The translations under genes were made by a program, and so were the position numbers. Below, one piece after another: positions 10,310 to 18,289 of a stretch of DNA of 42,163 nucleotides. Under the pieces are notes generated by a model that saw nothing but the letters and a program-made list of their open reading frames with translations, had not been told where the DNA came from and ran no database searches. Origin of the DNA: an uncultured Bacillota bacterium (lineage in GTDB: Bacteria; Bacillota; Clostridia; Christensenellales; UBA1242); NCBI GenBank assembly GCA_947053645.1, contig CAMRTM010000008.1, forward strand, positions 1-42,163, given 5' to 3'. Every line of letters starts with the position of its first letter. Position 1 is the first letter of the stretch.

Positions 10310-10359
10310 GAATTCTAATGCTCTCTAACTTTTGCTAATTGATGCTAATTGGTGCTAAT
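10310..10359 (-). promoter_or_regulatory. Second copy of the five 10-bp repeats, upstream of the RHS gene
   Basis: Reverse complement ATTAGCACCA ATTAGCATCA ATTAGCAAAA GTTAGAGAGC ATTAGAATTC then ATAAGAATTATACT; aligns unit by unit with 550-599. Confidence 0.75.
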
Positions 10360-10376
10360 GATTTAATTATAGTTTC

Positions 10377-10700
10377 TTATGATATTTGTAATTTATCTGG
10401 TATATAGATTTTGCTTGCAACCTTTATTGCTTTGTATTTGATGCCATTGACTTCTTGTGTGATGTTCTCTGGCTTGCCTTTTGCGTTTGCTCTAAGAATA
10501 AGATGTTCTTTATCTTCTTGGGTCTTTTTTATGTTTATATCAATAAATGTTTCTGCATCACTTACTTCGAGGACTTTTAATCCTTTCTTTACGAGATGAG
10601 AACTGAATTGCCACATTTGTTCAAAAAATCCATAGCAAACCATAATAAAGCAAAAATCATCTGTTGGACTATATCCAGTAATTCTAAAATAATTAGTCAT
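10377..10700 (-). CDS. Hypothetical protein
   Basis: 107 aa ORF, SD ggaggaaat upstream, co-oriented with the PcfJ/PcfK-like genes. Confidence 0.5.
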   Translation of the reverse strand: MTNYFRITGYSPTDDFCFIMVCYGFFEQMWQFSSHLVKKGLKVLEVSDAETFIDINIKKTQEDKEHLILRANAKGKPENITQEVNGIKYKAIKVASKIYIPDKLQIS

Positions 10701-10712
10701 TTTTATTTCCTC

Positions 10713-12028
10713 CTATGCGACTAAATTCCTTAACTTTCTATTGGCGTAAGGTAGCCATTTCTTGTTTACAAATTCAAGTACTTCTGCCGTTGGCCTACTA
10801 TTATGGTTGCCATAACATTGAATGACTTTATGTTTTTTTAGTGAATATTCAACTGTTATGAATGGAGTTGTAGGGTTGTCTTTGTTTCTAATAAAAAATA
10901 TAAGAGATTCTTCTCTTACAAATTTTTGATCGTAGCCCATTCTACCAACGCAGTGATTTAACTTATCACCTTCGTTAATAAGTTCTGCAGGGCTCTTTGC
11001 AATTACAACGATAAAGTTCTCATTTAAACTTCTTTCAAGTGGTATATATTTTTTTGCAATAGTTAAGAATTGCCTATAAAACTCTTTTCGTTTCTTTTTA
11101 TCTTCTAAGGCTTTTGCTGTGTGATATTCATCTATTCTAATATCGTGCCATCTCTTAAAATCGTGAGGATATTTATAGGTAGCGACATGTCAAGATTCAA
11201 ATACTCGCAAGCCTTAAAATAGTCAGTATATGAATTTATTTCTGTGTTTTGTTTTGTTAGGTAATCTAAAAAATTTAATAACTCATTTTTCTTTATAATT
11301 TTACTTACATGCTCCCTATAGTTATAATTATTAAGCATATTTTTAACTTCTCTGTCCTGTTGCAGGGCTTTAAGCAAAGATACTTCTCGCTTGTATGAAT
11401 CGAGTATATTCAGTGATGAAAAATAATGGTAGTTGCCATATTCATTTTTAAGTGGATTATAATTTAATCTGAGCCATTTTCTAAATGGTTTGTCCTTTTT
11501 AAGTTTTTTGATTATTGTTTGATTTGTTGAAAGGTGGTAAAGCCCTAATTTCATGAGGTATTCAACTTCAGGGTACTTTTCATATATTCTTAAATATTTG
11601 AAAATATTGCTATAAGGGTATTTGTCAGCCACGCTATATTTGTATTTATCAACTTTTAAAGCATGACATTTATTTACTATTGGTGTATAAGGATCGAAAT
11701 ATTTATCCTTTACTTCACACCATTTTTCGTCATGCTTTTCCTTTGCTGCTGAAATGTTTTCTTCATACCAATTAACATAAAATCCCATTAAAGAATAATT
11801 TAAATCTTTTACTAGTGCAATATCGCTATGAATACCGTGAACTGCCATTTGTTTACAGAACCATTGATTTTTATATTTTTTACAAGCAACGGTGATTTTT
11901 ACAAGTTCTTTCTTGAAGGTTGCTAGATATGAATAAAAGTTATCACGAGTATCTCTTTTCATATCTATATTTTTTATTCGCTTAATAATGTATTTGGGTA
12001 TTGGTTTTATATATTCTGCTTTAATCAT
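10713..12028 (-). pseudogene. PcfJ-like protein, split by a frameshift at about 11165-11195
   Basis: Frame 1 (11132-12028) ends LPINILTILRDGTILE*; the other frame continues YPHDFKRWHDIRIDEYHTAKALED...AELINEGDKLNHCVGRMGYDQKF... to 10713, matching the conserved PcfJ C-terminus pattern. Confidence 0.65.
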
Positions 12029-12070
12029 TCTATTACTCCTTTATCTTAGTTCCAGTTAGCCTTCAAGTAT

Positions 12071-12739
12071 TTAATAAAGAATTATCATTGTTTCTCTATT
12101 GAAAGAAGATTTTATTTCTTTGTCAGTAAGAATTTCACCACTTTCGGTGTCATATGCAATATGCCCATTTGGCCTTTCAATAACCTTAATGTTTTCAAGT
12201 TTAAAGTTTGCTACTTGTTTTTCTTCAATAACTTGTTGATCTTCAATTTCGGTAGCATTATTTTCTTGTTGATTATTATCGGTTAATAAATCAAAAAGGG
12301 TAGGTTGTTTATTTTCTAGCTTTTTAATAGTAGGTATAGATGTAGATGGTTTTGATATGGGTTTTGCTATTGGTTTATATTCTGTTCCATCTTCATTGAA
12401 AAGTTTGCCTTCAATGGAGTCTTCTTCAAAATAGTGTATAGCCCAGCTATATACTGTTTCGTTATCTACAAAAGCACCTATTGCGCCTTTTTCAGCTGTA
12501 TTTCGTGCCTCATTGGATGCATAATTCCAAAAGTCAATTAAGTCCTTTTTGTTTATAAGTGTTTTGTCTTCTTTAGTAATCTTGACGCCATTGTTGATTT
12601 TGTCTGCTAGTATGCGCGAGAATTTTTCGCTATTGTATTGCCTTAAAGTGTTATAGTCGGCTAGTTTTATAAGTCGTAAATTGCCTGCTGTTTCTGTATC
12701 TAATAATATGTTATATGTTTTGTTGTTTTCTTTTTTCAT
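12071..12739 (-). CDS. PcfK-like protein
   Basis: 222 aa; YSWAIHYFEEDSIEGKLFNEDGTEY and QPTLFDLL motifs; adjacent to PcfJ-like gene. Confidence 0.65.
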   Translation of the reverse strand: MKKENNKTYNILLDTETAGNLRLIKLADYNTLRQYNSEKFSRILADKINNGVKITKEDKTLINKKDLIDFWNYASNEARNTAEKGAIGAFVDNETVYSWAIHYFEEDSIEGKLFNEDGTEYKPIAKPISKPSTSIPTIKKLENKQPTLFDLLTDNNQQENNATEIEDQQVIEEKQVANFKLENIKVIERPNGHIAYDTESGEILTDKEIKSSFNRETMIILY

Positions 12740-12800
12740 TTTTTTTCTCCTTACTTATCTTAATAGGTTAGTGTTTTATGTGTTTTCGCTTCACGTTTTG

Positions 12801-13103
12801 TTAGTCTATATATTTGAACCATATATAGTAGGTTGTTTCAACGTTTTCAAGGGTATCGTATCTTTCTTTTTCTTTGTTGTAAACATTTACATTTGTGTAG
12901 CACATGCTTACATAGCCTTTGAATTCGTTGTTGGTATCGCTTATTGGAGTGCATTTTTTGGTGACATCATCAAACACTCGAATATAAGCATTACATTTAC
13001 TTGAGATTGCAGGTATAAGTAAATCATTTTCTACAATGTATCCTACACCTTTTAGTTTCTCATCTCTATTCACTTTTGAAATTGAGTAAACTACCTTTTG
13101 CAT
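12801..13103 (-). CDS. Hypothetical protein
   Basis: 100 aa ORF upstream of the PcfK-like gene, same strand. Confidence 0.45.
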   Translation of the reverse strand: MQKVVYSISKVNRDEKLKGVGYIVENDLLIPAISSKCNAYIRVFDDVTKKCTPISDTNNEFKGYVSMCYTNVNVYNKEKERYDTLENVETTYYIWFKYID

Positions 13104-13229
13104 ATTTTTTTACCTTCTTTATCAGATTTGTCTTTCGACACAAAAAACTAGCATAGTTTGGGAGGAATAAAGATGCTTTCTATTCAAGTTAAAGGTGTCA
13201 ACGGATAGAAAAAAATATTGACTTAAAAA

Positions 13230-13262
13230 TAAAAAAGCCAGATATTTCTATCTGGCAAATTT
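13230..13262. terminator. Intrinsic terminator-like hairpin
   Basis: AAAAAAGCCAGATATTTCTATCTGGCAAATTTT. Confidence 0.6.
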
Positions 13263-13445
13263 TAACATTTCAAATCTTAAGCAATAATTTTTTCCGTTTA
13301 CACCGAAGAGAACTATGCTAACACAACAAAAAGAAAGGGCGAAAGGCAAAGCTGATAAAGGAGGACTCTTTATTTGCAAAAGGAGTTTGCTCAGTTTCAA
13401 AAGGATTATTGCCATCTATTTTTTAGGGGAGTAGGTAAATAAAAA

Positions 13446-13472
13446 ATCGTATTGGATTTATTCCAATACGAT
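13446..13472. terminator. Hairpin next to the tRNA fragment
   Basis: ATCGTATTGG ATTTATT CCAATACGAT preceded by an A-tract. Confidence 0.55.
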
Positions 13473-13478
13473 ATTAAT

Positions 13479-13522
13479 TGGTGACCCCGCCGGGACTCGA
13501 ACCCAGAAGAAATCCTTAGGAG
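13479..13522 (-). other. Truncated tRNA 3' half (anticodon loop to CCA); candidate att-site remnant
   Basis: Reverse complement CTCCTAAGGATTTCTTCTGGGTTCGAGTCCCGGCGGGGTCACCA has anticodon-loop-like CTCCTAA, T-arm GGGTTCGAGTCCC and 3' CCA; no D-arm or 5' acceptor strand follows. Confidence 0.65.
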
Positions 13523-13751
13523 CAATAAAATATAGTTATTTTAACTTTTTTATCGCTCACTTTCGCAATTCTTACAAACATTATAGCACCTAACTTGCAA
13601 AATTCCAACCAACTTTTCTATCTTTTGCACCATAAACACAAACCAATCCAAATCCACGGTACAGAGATGGTGACTTTTTGTGCGATTTTAAGGTTTGGGT
13701 GACTTTTTAAATTTTATTCTAGATAGAAAATAATGCATATTTGACAAAGTA

Positions 13752-13780
13752 TTTACAATTTAAGAAAAATGTGCTATAAT
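13752..13780 (+). promoter_or_regulatory. Sigma-A-like promoter of the retron operon
   Basis: TTTACA - 17 nt - TATAAT; the -10 ends 6 nt before ATG 13787. Confidence 0.75.
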
Positions 13781-13786
13781 TGTCGT

Positions 13787-15010
13787 ATGAATCAAGTTAA
13801 ATTAACTGCAGATGAAATAATATATAAGAAGGTTGGAGAGTGGGAGCAAAAAGGTTCACGATTGCAACTGAAAAATCGTATAGAGTTATGGCTGAATCAA
13901 TTTGAAAAAGAGGAACGCAAAGAAATGTTGAGATTGCTATATCATTTTGATTATTATAGTTCACATAAAATCCCTCAAATTGTCAAAAGCTTGTATTTAA
14001 AATTTAGAGAAATTTGCGACTCTGAAGATGTTGTCTTTGCGAAAGTTGAAAAGCAGTTTGGGACTAGTTTTTCTAGTATATTTTTTATGAGTTTTTGGTT
14101 TCAAAATAACTTATATGACTATACTGAAGAAAATTTAAGTAATATTATTTGCGAGGAAGATTTAACCGAAAACTTAGTAATTGTTGATGATTATTTTGGT
14201 TCTGGTGAGTCATTTATTAAATATATTAACAAACTAGTTACATTAAATCCTAATATAAAATTAAAGAACATTTATTTTATTGCACATCAAGGCTCTTATA
14301 TTGGTAAAAAAGCAATTGATGATTATGCAGCGAAGAATAAAGTCAATATAACAATTATCGTCAACAAGTATTCAAAGAAGGCATTTGAATATGGTAATAT
14401 ATACTCAGAAAGTCTTGCTGATAAACATAGGCAATTGTATAGTGAAATTTATGATAAACGGAATCAAAATCCATTTTTTAAATTTGGATATGGTGAGGTT
14501 GAAGCTTTAGTAAGTTTTTATTATAATACACCAAACAATACATTGGGATTATTTTGGCAAAATATGTGCGGATTTAAAGCTTTGTTTAGTCGACATGATA
14601 AAAAGAGAACTACTCTTAATAGTATGAAAATAAAATCAAGACAAAACAAGGAATTACAAGCTGAAAAACCATTTATTAGAGATGTCGAAAATTACAAACT
14701 AGATTTATTTATGGTTTATTGTGTGTCTAAGCAAAATGATTTTGATATATATGAGGCATGTACTGATTTTGGTCTAACTGAACAACAATTAAATGAAATG
14801 CTTACTTATTTGCTAAATAAACAATATTTAAAAAATGAGAATGGAAAATATAGTGCAACAGATCAGCTAAAGAAATATCTTTATACTTCAAGGTTAAAAT
14901 CGTTTAAGCACTTATACGAAAAAGAACCTGAGAAAAATAAAATAGTTTATCACGATGTATCCTACATACCTAAGACATTTAAGGATAAATTCAGTGGATA
15001 CAAAAATTAA
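13787..15010 (+). CDS. Retron effector: PRTase-like domain with C-terminal winged-helix-like region
   Basis: PRPP-loop-like LVIVDDYFGSGESFIKYI; C-terminal FDIYEACTDFGLTEQQLNEMLTYLLNKQYLKNENGKYSAT wHTH-like; directly precedes the retron ncRNA and RT. Start set to 13787 because the 13769 start overlaps the -10 box. Confidence 0.7.
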   Translation: MNQVKLTADEIIYKKVGEWEQKGSRLQLKNRIELWLNQFEKEERKEMLRLLYHFDYYSSHKIPQIVKSLYLKFREICDSEDVVFAKVEKQFGTSFSSIFFMSFWFQNNLYDYTEENLSNIICEEDLTENLVIVDDYFGSGESFIKYINKLVTLNPNIKLKNIYFIAHQGSYIGKKAIDDYAAKNKVNITIIVNKYSKKAFEYGNIYSESLADKHRQLYSEIYDKRNQNPFFKFGYGEVEALVSFYYNTPNNTLGLFWQNMCGFKALFSRHDKKRTTLNSMKIKSRQNKELQAEKPFIRDVENYKLDLFMVYCVSKQNDFDIYEACTDFGLTEQQLNEMLTYLLNKQYLKNENGKYSATDQLKKYLYTSRLKSFKHLYEKEPEKNKIVYHDVSYIPKTFKDKFSGYKN

Positions 15011-15022
15011 GGAGGTATTAAT

Positions 15023-15226
15023 ATAAGAGAATGCCTAGAAAATGAAAAACAAGTAGTTTTTCTATAAAAAACGGCACTTGTAACAGCCCTATGTATGTGC
15101 GGGTGGTGTGACGGACGCACAAGGCGAAACCGTCACACACAACCATCCCACATACATACACAGGACTGCGCCCTAGTTTGCTTACACCAATATTTTATAT
15201 ATCAGTTCAGGTAGGTATTCTCTTAT
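15023..15226 (+). ncRNA. Retron msr-msd ncRNA
   Basis: a1 ATAAGAGAATGCCTA (15023-15037) pairs with a2 TAGGTATTCTCTTAT (15212-15226), one G-U; msr-type hairpin GAAAAAC-AAGTA-GTTTTTC (15044-15062); long msd-type hairpin about 15088-15164 (TGTGACGG...CCGTCACA, ATGTATGTG...CACATACAT); followed by a retron RT. Confidence 0.88.
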
Positions 15227-15239
15227 TTAATATAAACAC

Positions 15240-16256
15240 ATGGCAGACGAAGAAGATTTAGAGTATGCTTTAGAGAAAAACATTATTGATAATGAAACTA
15301 AAGTACTTATTGAAGAGTATAATGAAAGATTGACACAGAATAATGTGCCTATTATTTACAATTTAAGACATTTGCGAAAATTGTTACATATCAAGAAAAA
15401 TGAACAAGGACGTTTCTTTGGGAAGAGTAGACAACAATCTTACAATAAGTTTAATATTCCTAAGAAAAGTGGTAATTCCCGAACTATTGAAGCGCCAGTA
15501 AAAGAATTAAAAATTATGCAAAAATGGATAAAGGATAATATACTAGATAAGTTTCAAGCTTCTAAGCATGCAAAAGGTTTTATTAAAAACACATCTATTT
15601 ACGACAATGCTTTACCACATGTAAATAAAGAACTAGTGATCAACATGGATTTAAAGGACTTTTTCCCAACTATAACATATGCCGATGTCTTCAAATTGTT
15701 TAAATATTTTGGTTATACAACAGAAGTTTCTCACTTGCTTACTCAGTTATGTACCAATGGAGAAAATGTTTTACCGCAAGGTTCTCCAGCGAGCCCTAGT
15801 CTTTCGAATTTGGTTTGTCTAAAGCTAGACAAAAGATTATCAAGGCTTTCGACTGTCAATGGTTTCGCTTATACTAGATATGCGGATGATATAACAATTT
15901 CTGGAAGCAAAGGAATAAAAAGCAGTTTGCCTCTAATTTATAAAATTATCGAAGAAGAAAAGTTTATAATTAATGAAAAGAAAACCAGGCTTCAATATAG
16001 TTTCCAAAGGCAAGAGGTTACTGGCTTAATCGTTAACAAAAAGGTTTCTATCACTCACAAATTGAGAAAAGAACTTGAGGATGCAATATATTATTGCAAA
16101 AAATATGGAGTCGTTAGCCATATGACAAAAATAAATTGTAACAAATCTTTTTACAAGGAACATCTTTATGGTATAGCATATTTTGTAAAAATGATAGATT
16201 CCAATAAAGGCTTGTTTTATTTGAGACAATTAGACGAAATAGAGTGGTTATACTAA
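15240..16256 (+). CDS. Retron-type reverse transcriptase
   Basis: 338 aa; NMDLKDFFPTI, LPQGSPASP, YTRYADD, retron-typical NAxxH (DNALPHVNKE) and VTG (RQEVTGLIVN). Confidence 0.93.
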   Translation: MADEEDLEYALEKNIIDNETKVLIEEYNERLTQNNVPIIYNLRHLRKLLHIKKNEQGRFFGKSRQQSYNKFNIPKKSGNSRTIEAPVKELKIMQKWIKDNILDKFQASKHAKGFIKNTSIYDNALPHVNKELVINMDLKDFFPTITYADVFKLFKYFGYTTEVSHLLTQLCTNGENVLPQGSPASPSLSNLVCLKLDKRLSRLSTVNGFAYTRYADDITISGSKGIKSSLPLIYKIIEEEKFIINEKKTRLQYSFQRQEVTGLIVNKKVSITHKLRKELEDAIYYCKKYGVVSHMTKINCNKSFYKEHLYGIAYFVKMIDSNKGLFYLRQLDEIEWLY

Positions 16257-16268
16257 TTTTATAATAAA

Positions 16269-16523
16269 TTATTTCAACAATATATGTTTTGCAATATTAA
16301 AAGTTATTTCAATCACATGGTCAATTTCAAGGTTGTGAAGTTGACCTTTTTCTATGTCTAAATCAAAATACTCTTTCCATTTTGCTTTTGAGAAGCCTTT
16401 AACAAACTTGTCTTCAAGTTCACAAATTTTATTTAACTGCAGTTGTTCTTCTGCAGTTCTTTTTTCATTTTCTAGTATACCTCTGACTAGTTGTAAAACG
16501 TGGTTCAACTTTCTCACCTCCAT
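16269..16523 (-). CDS. Small hypothetical protein
   Basis: 84 aa ORF with SD ggaggtgag; overlaps the end of the upstream ORF. Confidence 0.5.
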   Translation of the reverse strand: MEVRKLNHVLQLVRGILENEKRTAEEQLQLNKICELEDKFVKGFSKAKWKEYFDLDIEKGQLHNLEIDHVIEITFNIAKHILLK

Positions 16524-16830
16524 TAGTTATTATTGAAACATATTTTGCATAATCGCATCCGTCGCAGTAAACTAGTAGCATAATATCTGAACGCATACTA
16601 CAAAACATTAAAATGTGCCAAATGCCTTTGTTATCAATGAACATTTCATTTTTGTATTTGATTATATTGGGATTAGATTCAAGTAAATGTTCTCGAAAGT
16701 AAATAAAGTCATCTTTTCCAATATAAATATTCCTTTCAATGACACATTCAACTTCTTTTCCGTTACCTTTATCAAGATTGTTTCTAAGCAATCTTGCATT
16801 AGGAATATCACACAAAAACCGTGTCTTCAT
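16465..16830 (-). CDS. Hypothetical protein (start MKTRFLCDIPNARLL)
   Basis: 122 aa from internal ATG with SD aaaggagg; the longer ORF-track start has no such SD. Confidence 0.55.
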   Translation of the reverse strand: MKTRFLCDIPNARLLRNNLDKGNGKEVECVIERNIYIGKDDFIYFREHLLESNPNIIKYKNEMFIDNKGIWHILMFCSMRSDIMLLVYCDGCDYAKYVSIITNGGEKVEPRFTTSQRYTRK

Positions 16831-16973
16831 AGTCTGTCCTCCTTTGGTTGTTGTGTGTTTTACCGTAAATAAAAATCTTTTGCAAGTCATTTTTCAAAAT
16901 TTCTTAGAAAAAGATACACTAAATCCCTCCTAAGTGACAGATATATCCATTAAACTTTATAGGCAAAAATTAC

Positions 16974-16987
16974 TCGCACGCGTGCGA
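16974..16987. repeat. 14-bp perfect palindrome TCGCACGCGTGCGA
   Basis: Read directly; CpG-rich in an AT-rich context. Confidence 0.8.
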
Positions 16988-17016
16988 TATTCCTATATAT
17001 AATAAAAAAATTATGT

Positions 17017-17070
17017 ATCCGTCATTCTGTCATCTGTCACTAAAATGACGGATGTGACAGGATGACAGAT
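17017..17070. repeat. Iteron-like TGACRGAT repeats in two inverted triplets (candidate replication origin/operator)
   Basis: ATCCGTCA TTCTGTCA TCTGTCA C TAAAA TGACGGAT G TGACAGGA TGACAGAT; another TGACAGAT at 16935. Confidence 0.65.
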
Positions 17071-17080
17071 AGTTTTTATT

Positions 17081-17096
17081 ACGCGCGCGTACGCGT
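17081..17096. repeat. Alternating CG palindromes ACGCGCGCGT / CGCGTACGCG
   Basis: Read directly: ACGCGCGCGTACGCGT. Confidence 0.7.
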
Positions 17097-17209
17097 GAAG
17101 AAATCATATGATTTTAAAATATTGATTAGATTTTGATAAATTATGAAAATGAATGATTAAAGAATGATTAAAAAATTGCCGTATAATAGAGTTATAGGCA
17201 AAAATCTTC

Positions 17210-17241
17210 TTGACAACCAGCAAAATAGTTGGTTGTTTTTT
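17210..17241 (+). terminator. Intrinsic terminator
   Basis: GACAACCAGCAAAATAGTTGGTTGTTTTTTATT. Confidence 0.65.
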
Positions 17242-17462
17242 ATTTAAATTTACCGAAGCACACGATGTGTGTTAAACGAAAGTTTTAAAATAACAGAAAA
17301 AGATTTCTGCGTGAGGACAAATGCTGTCCACACGGGAATGCTACATTACAATTAACCAAATTAAGTTTGGTTTTATCGAGAGCTCGAGGTCTCGTTAAAA
17401 TATGGACTGACCTTAAAACTGATCACTTTAAGCGAAAGTCAAAAAAATTAAAAGGAGTAAAT

Positions 17463-17897
17463 ATGAAAGATTTTATTTTTGAATTTGAACAAGAGAAAGT
17501 AGTTCAACTCAATTTAAAATTAAAAGAGTTGGTGTTGCTTGAATATATGTTCAAGTTTTTCAAAAACGAAGAAATTAAAACAAAAGACAAAGTGGATAAA
17601 TTTTATTGTAGGCTTAGTTATAAGCAGGTGCTTAACGATTTGCCTATTCTGCGTATTAAAGAGAGACAATTGAGAAACTTGATTATTGGCTTGGAACAAA
17701 AAGGAATAATTGAAAGGTTTTCTGAGCTCAAAAATCAAGCATATCTTTTTGTCGACTGGGAGAAGTTGTTTGCGCTACCCCAGGGGCGGTCAAATCTCTA
17801 CGAAATACACACCCTAAGCGGGCAGGCAGCCACACACAAAAATTCGCGAAATCAAAAATCAAAAATAAATCAAAATATCAAACTAAAATTTGCTTAA
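17463..17897 (+). CDS. Replication-initiator-like winged-helix protein, possibly truncated
   Basis: SD aaaaggagtaaat; FYCRLSYKQVLNDLPILRIKERQLRNLIIGLEQKGIIERF wHTH-like; sits beside the iteron-like array. Confidence 0.45.
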   Translation: MKDFIFEFEQEKVVQLNLKLKELVLLEYMFKFFKNEEIKTKDKVDKFYCRLSYKQVLNDLPILRIKERQLRNLIIGLEQKGIIERFSELKNQAYLFVDWEKLFALPQGRSNLYEIHTLSGQAATHKNSRNQKSKINQNIKLKFA

Positions 17898-18289
17898 ATT
17901 CCTTATTTTACTGGCAAAAATGCACTTTTTGATTATTTGTAGAAATCAAAAAATAATTAAATAAAATCGAAATATTTGCCCAGTCGGCAATTTTAGGTTT
18001 GGCAACAAGATTAAATGGGCTTTTTAGAAAAGTTTTAAGATTTACTATAATTTATCAAAACAAATGGTTTCGTGCGATCGTGGGCGAATTTAAGGCAAAT
18101 TAAAGCGTTTTACAAAGATATAAAAAAATAAGATTTCAAAATTACAAAAAACAAAGTTTCAAGGATACAAAGATACAGGAAAAATCTTTTATTTTATTTG
18201 GCTGTTCACTGGACTTTAATGTTCTTTTGCGGTATGTGTTTGTTAGCAAAAGTACAAGTCCAGCAGTGAACAGCAGACTGGAGGTATTA

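Noticed and set aside
13479-13522. Functional tRNA gene
   Set aside because: Only the anticodon-loop-to-CCA half is present; no D-arm or 5' acceptor strand follows.
13769-13786. Upstream start of the retron effector given by the ORF track
   Set aside because: ATG 13769 lies across the -10 TATAAT region; ATG 13787 is the plausible start.
15240-16256. Diversity-generating retroelement or group II intron RT
   Set aside because: No TR/VR pair seen, no maturase domain; NAxxH, VTG and the a1/a2 ncRNA point to a retron.
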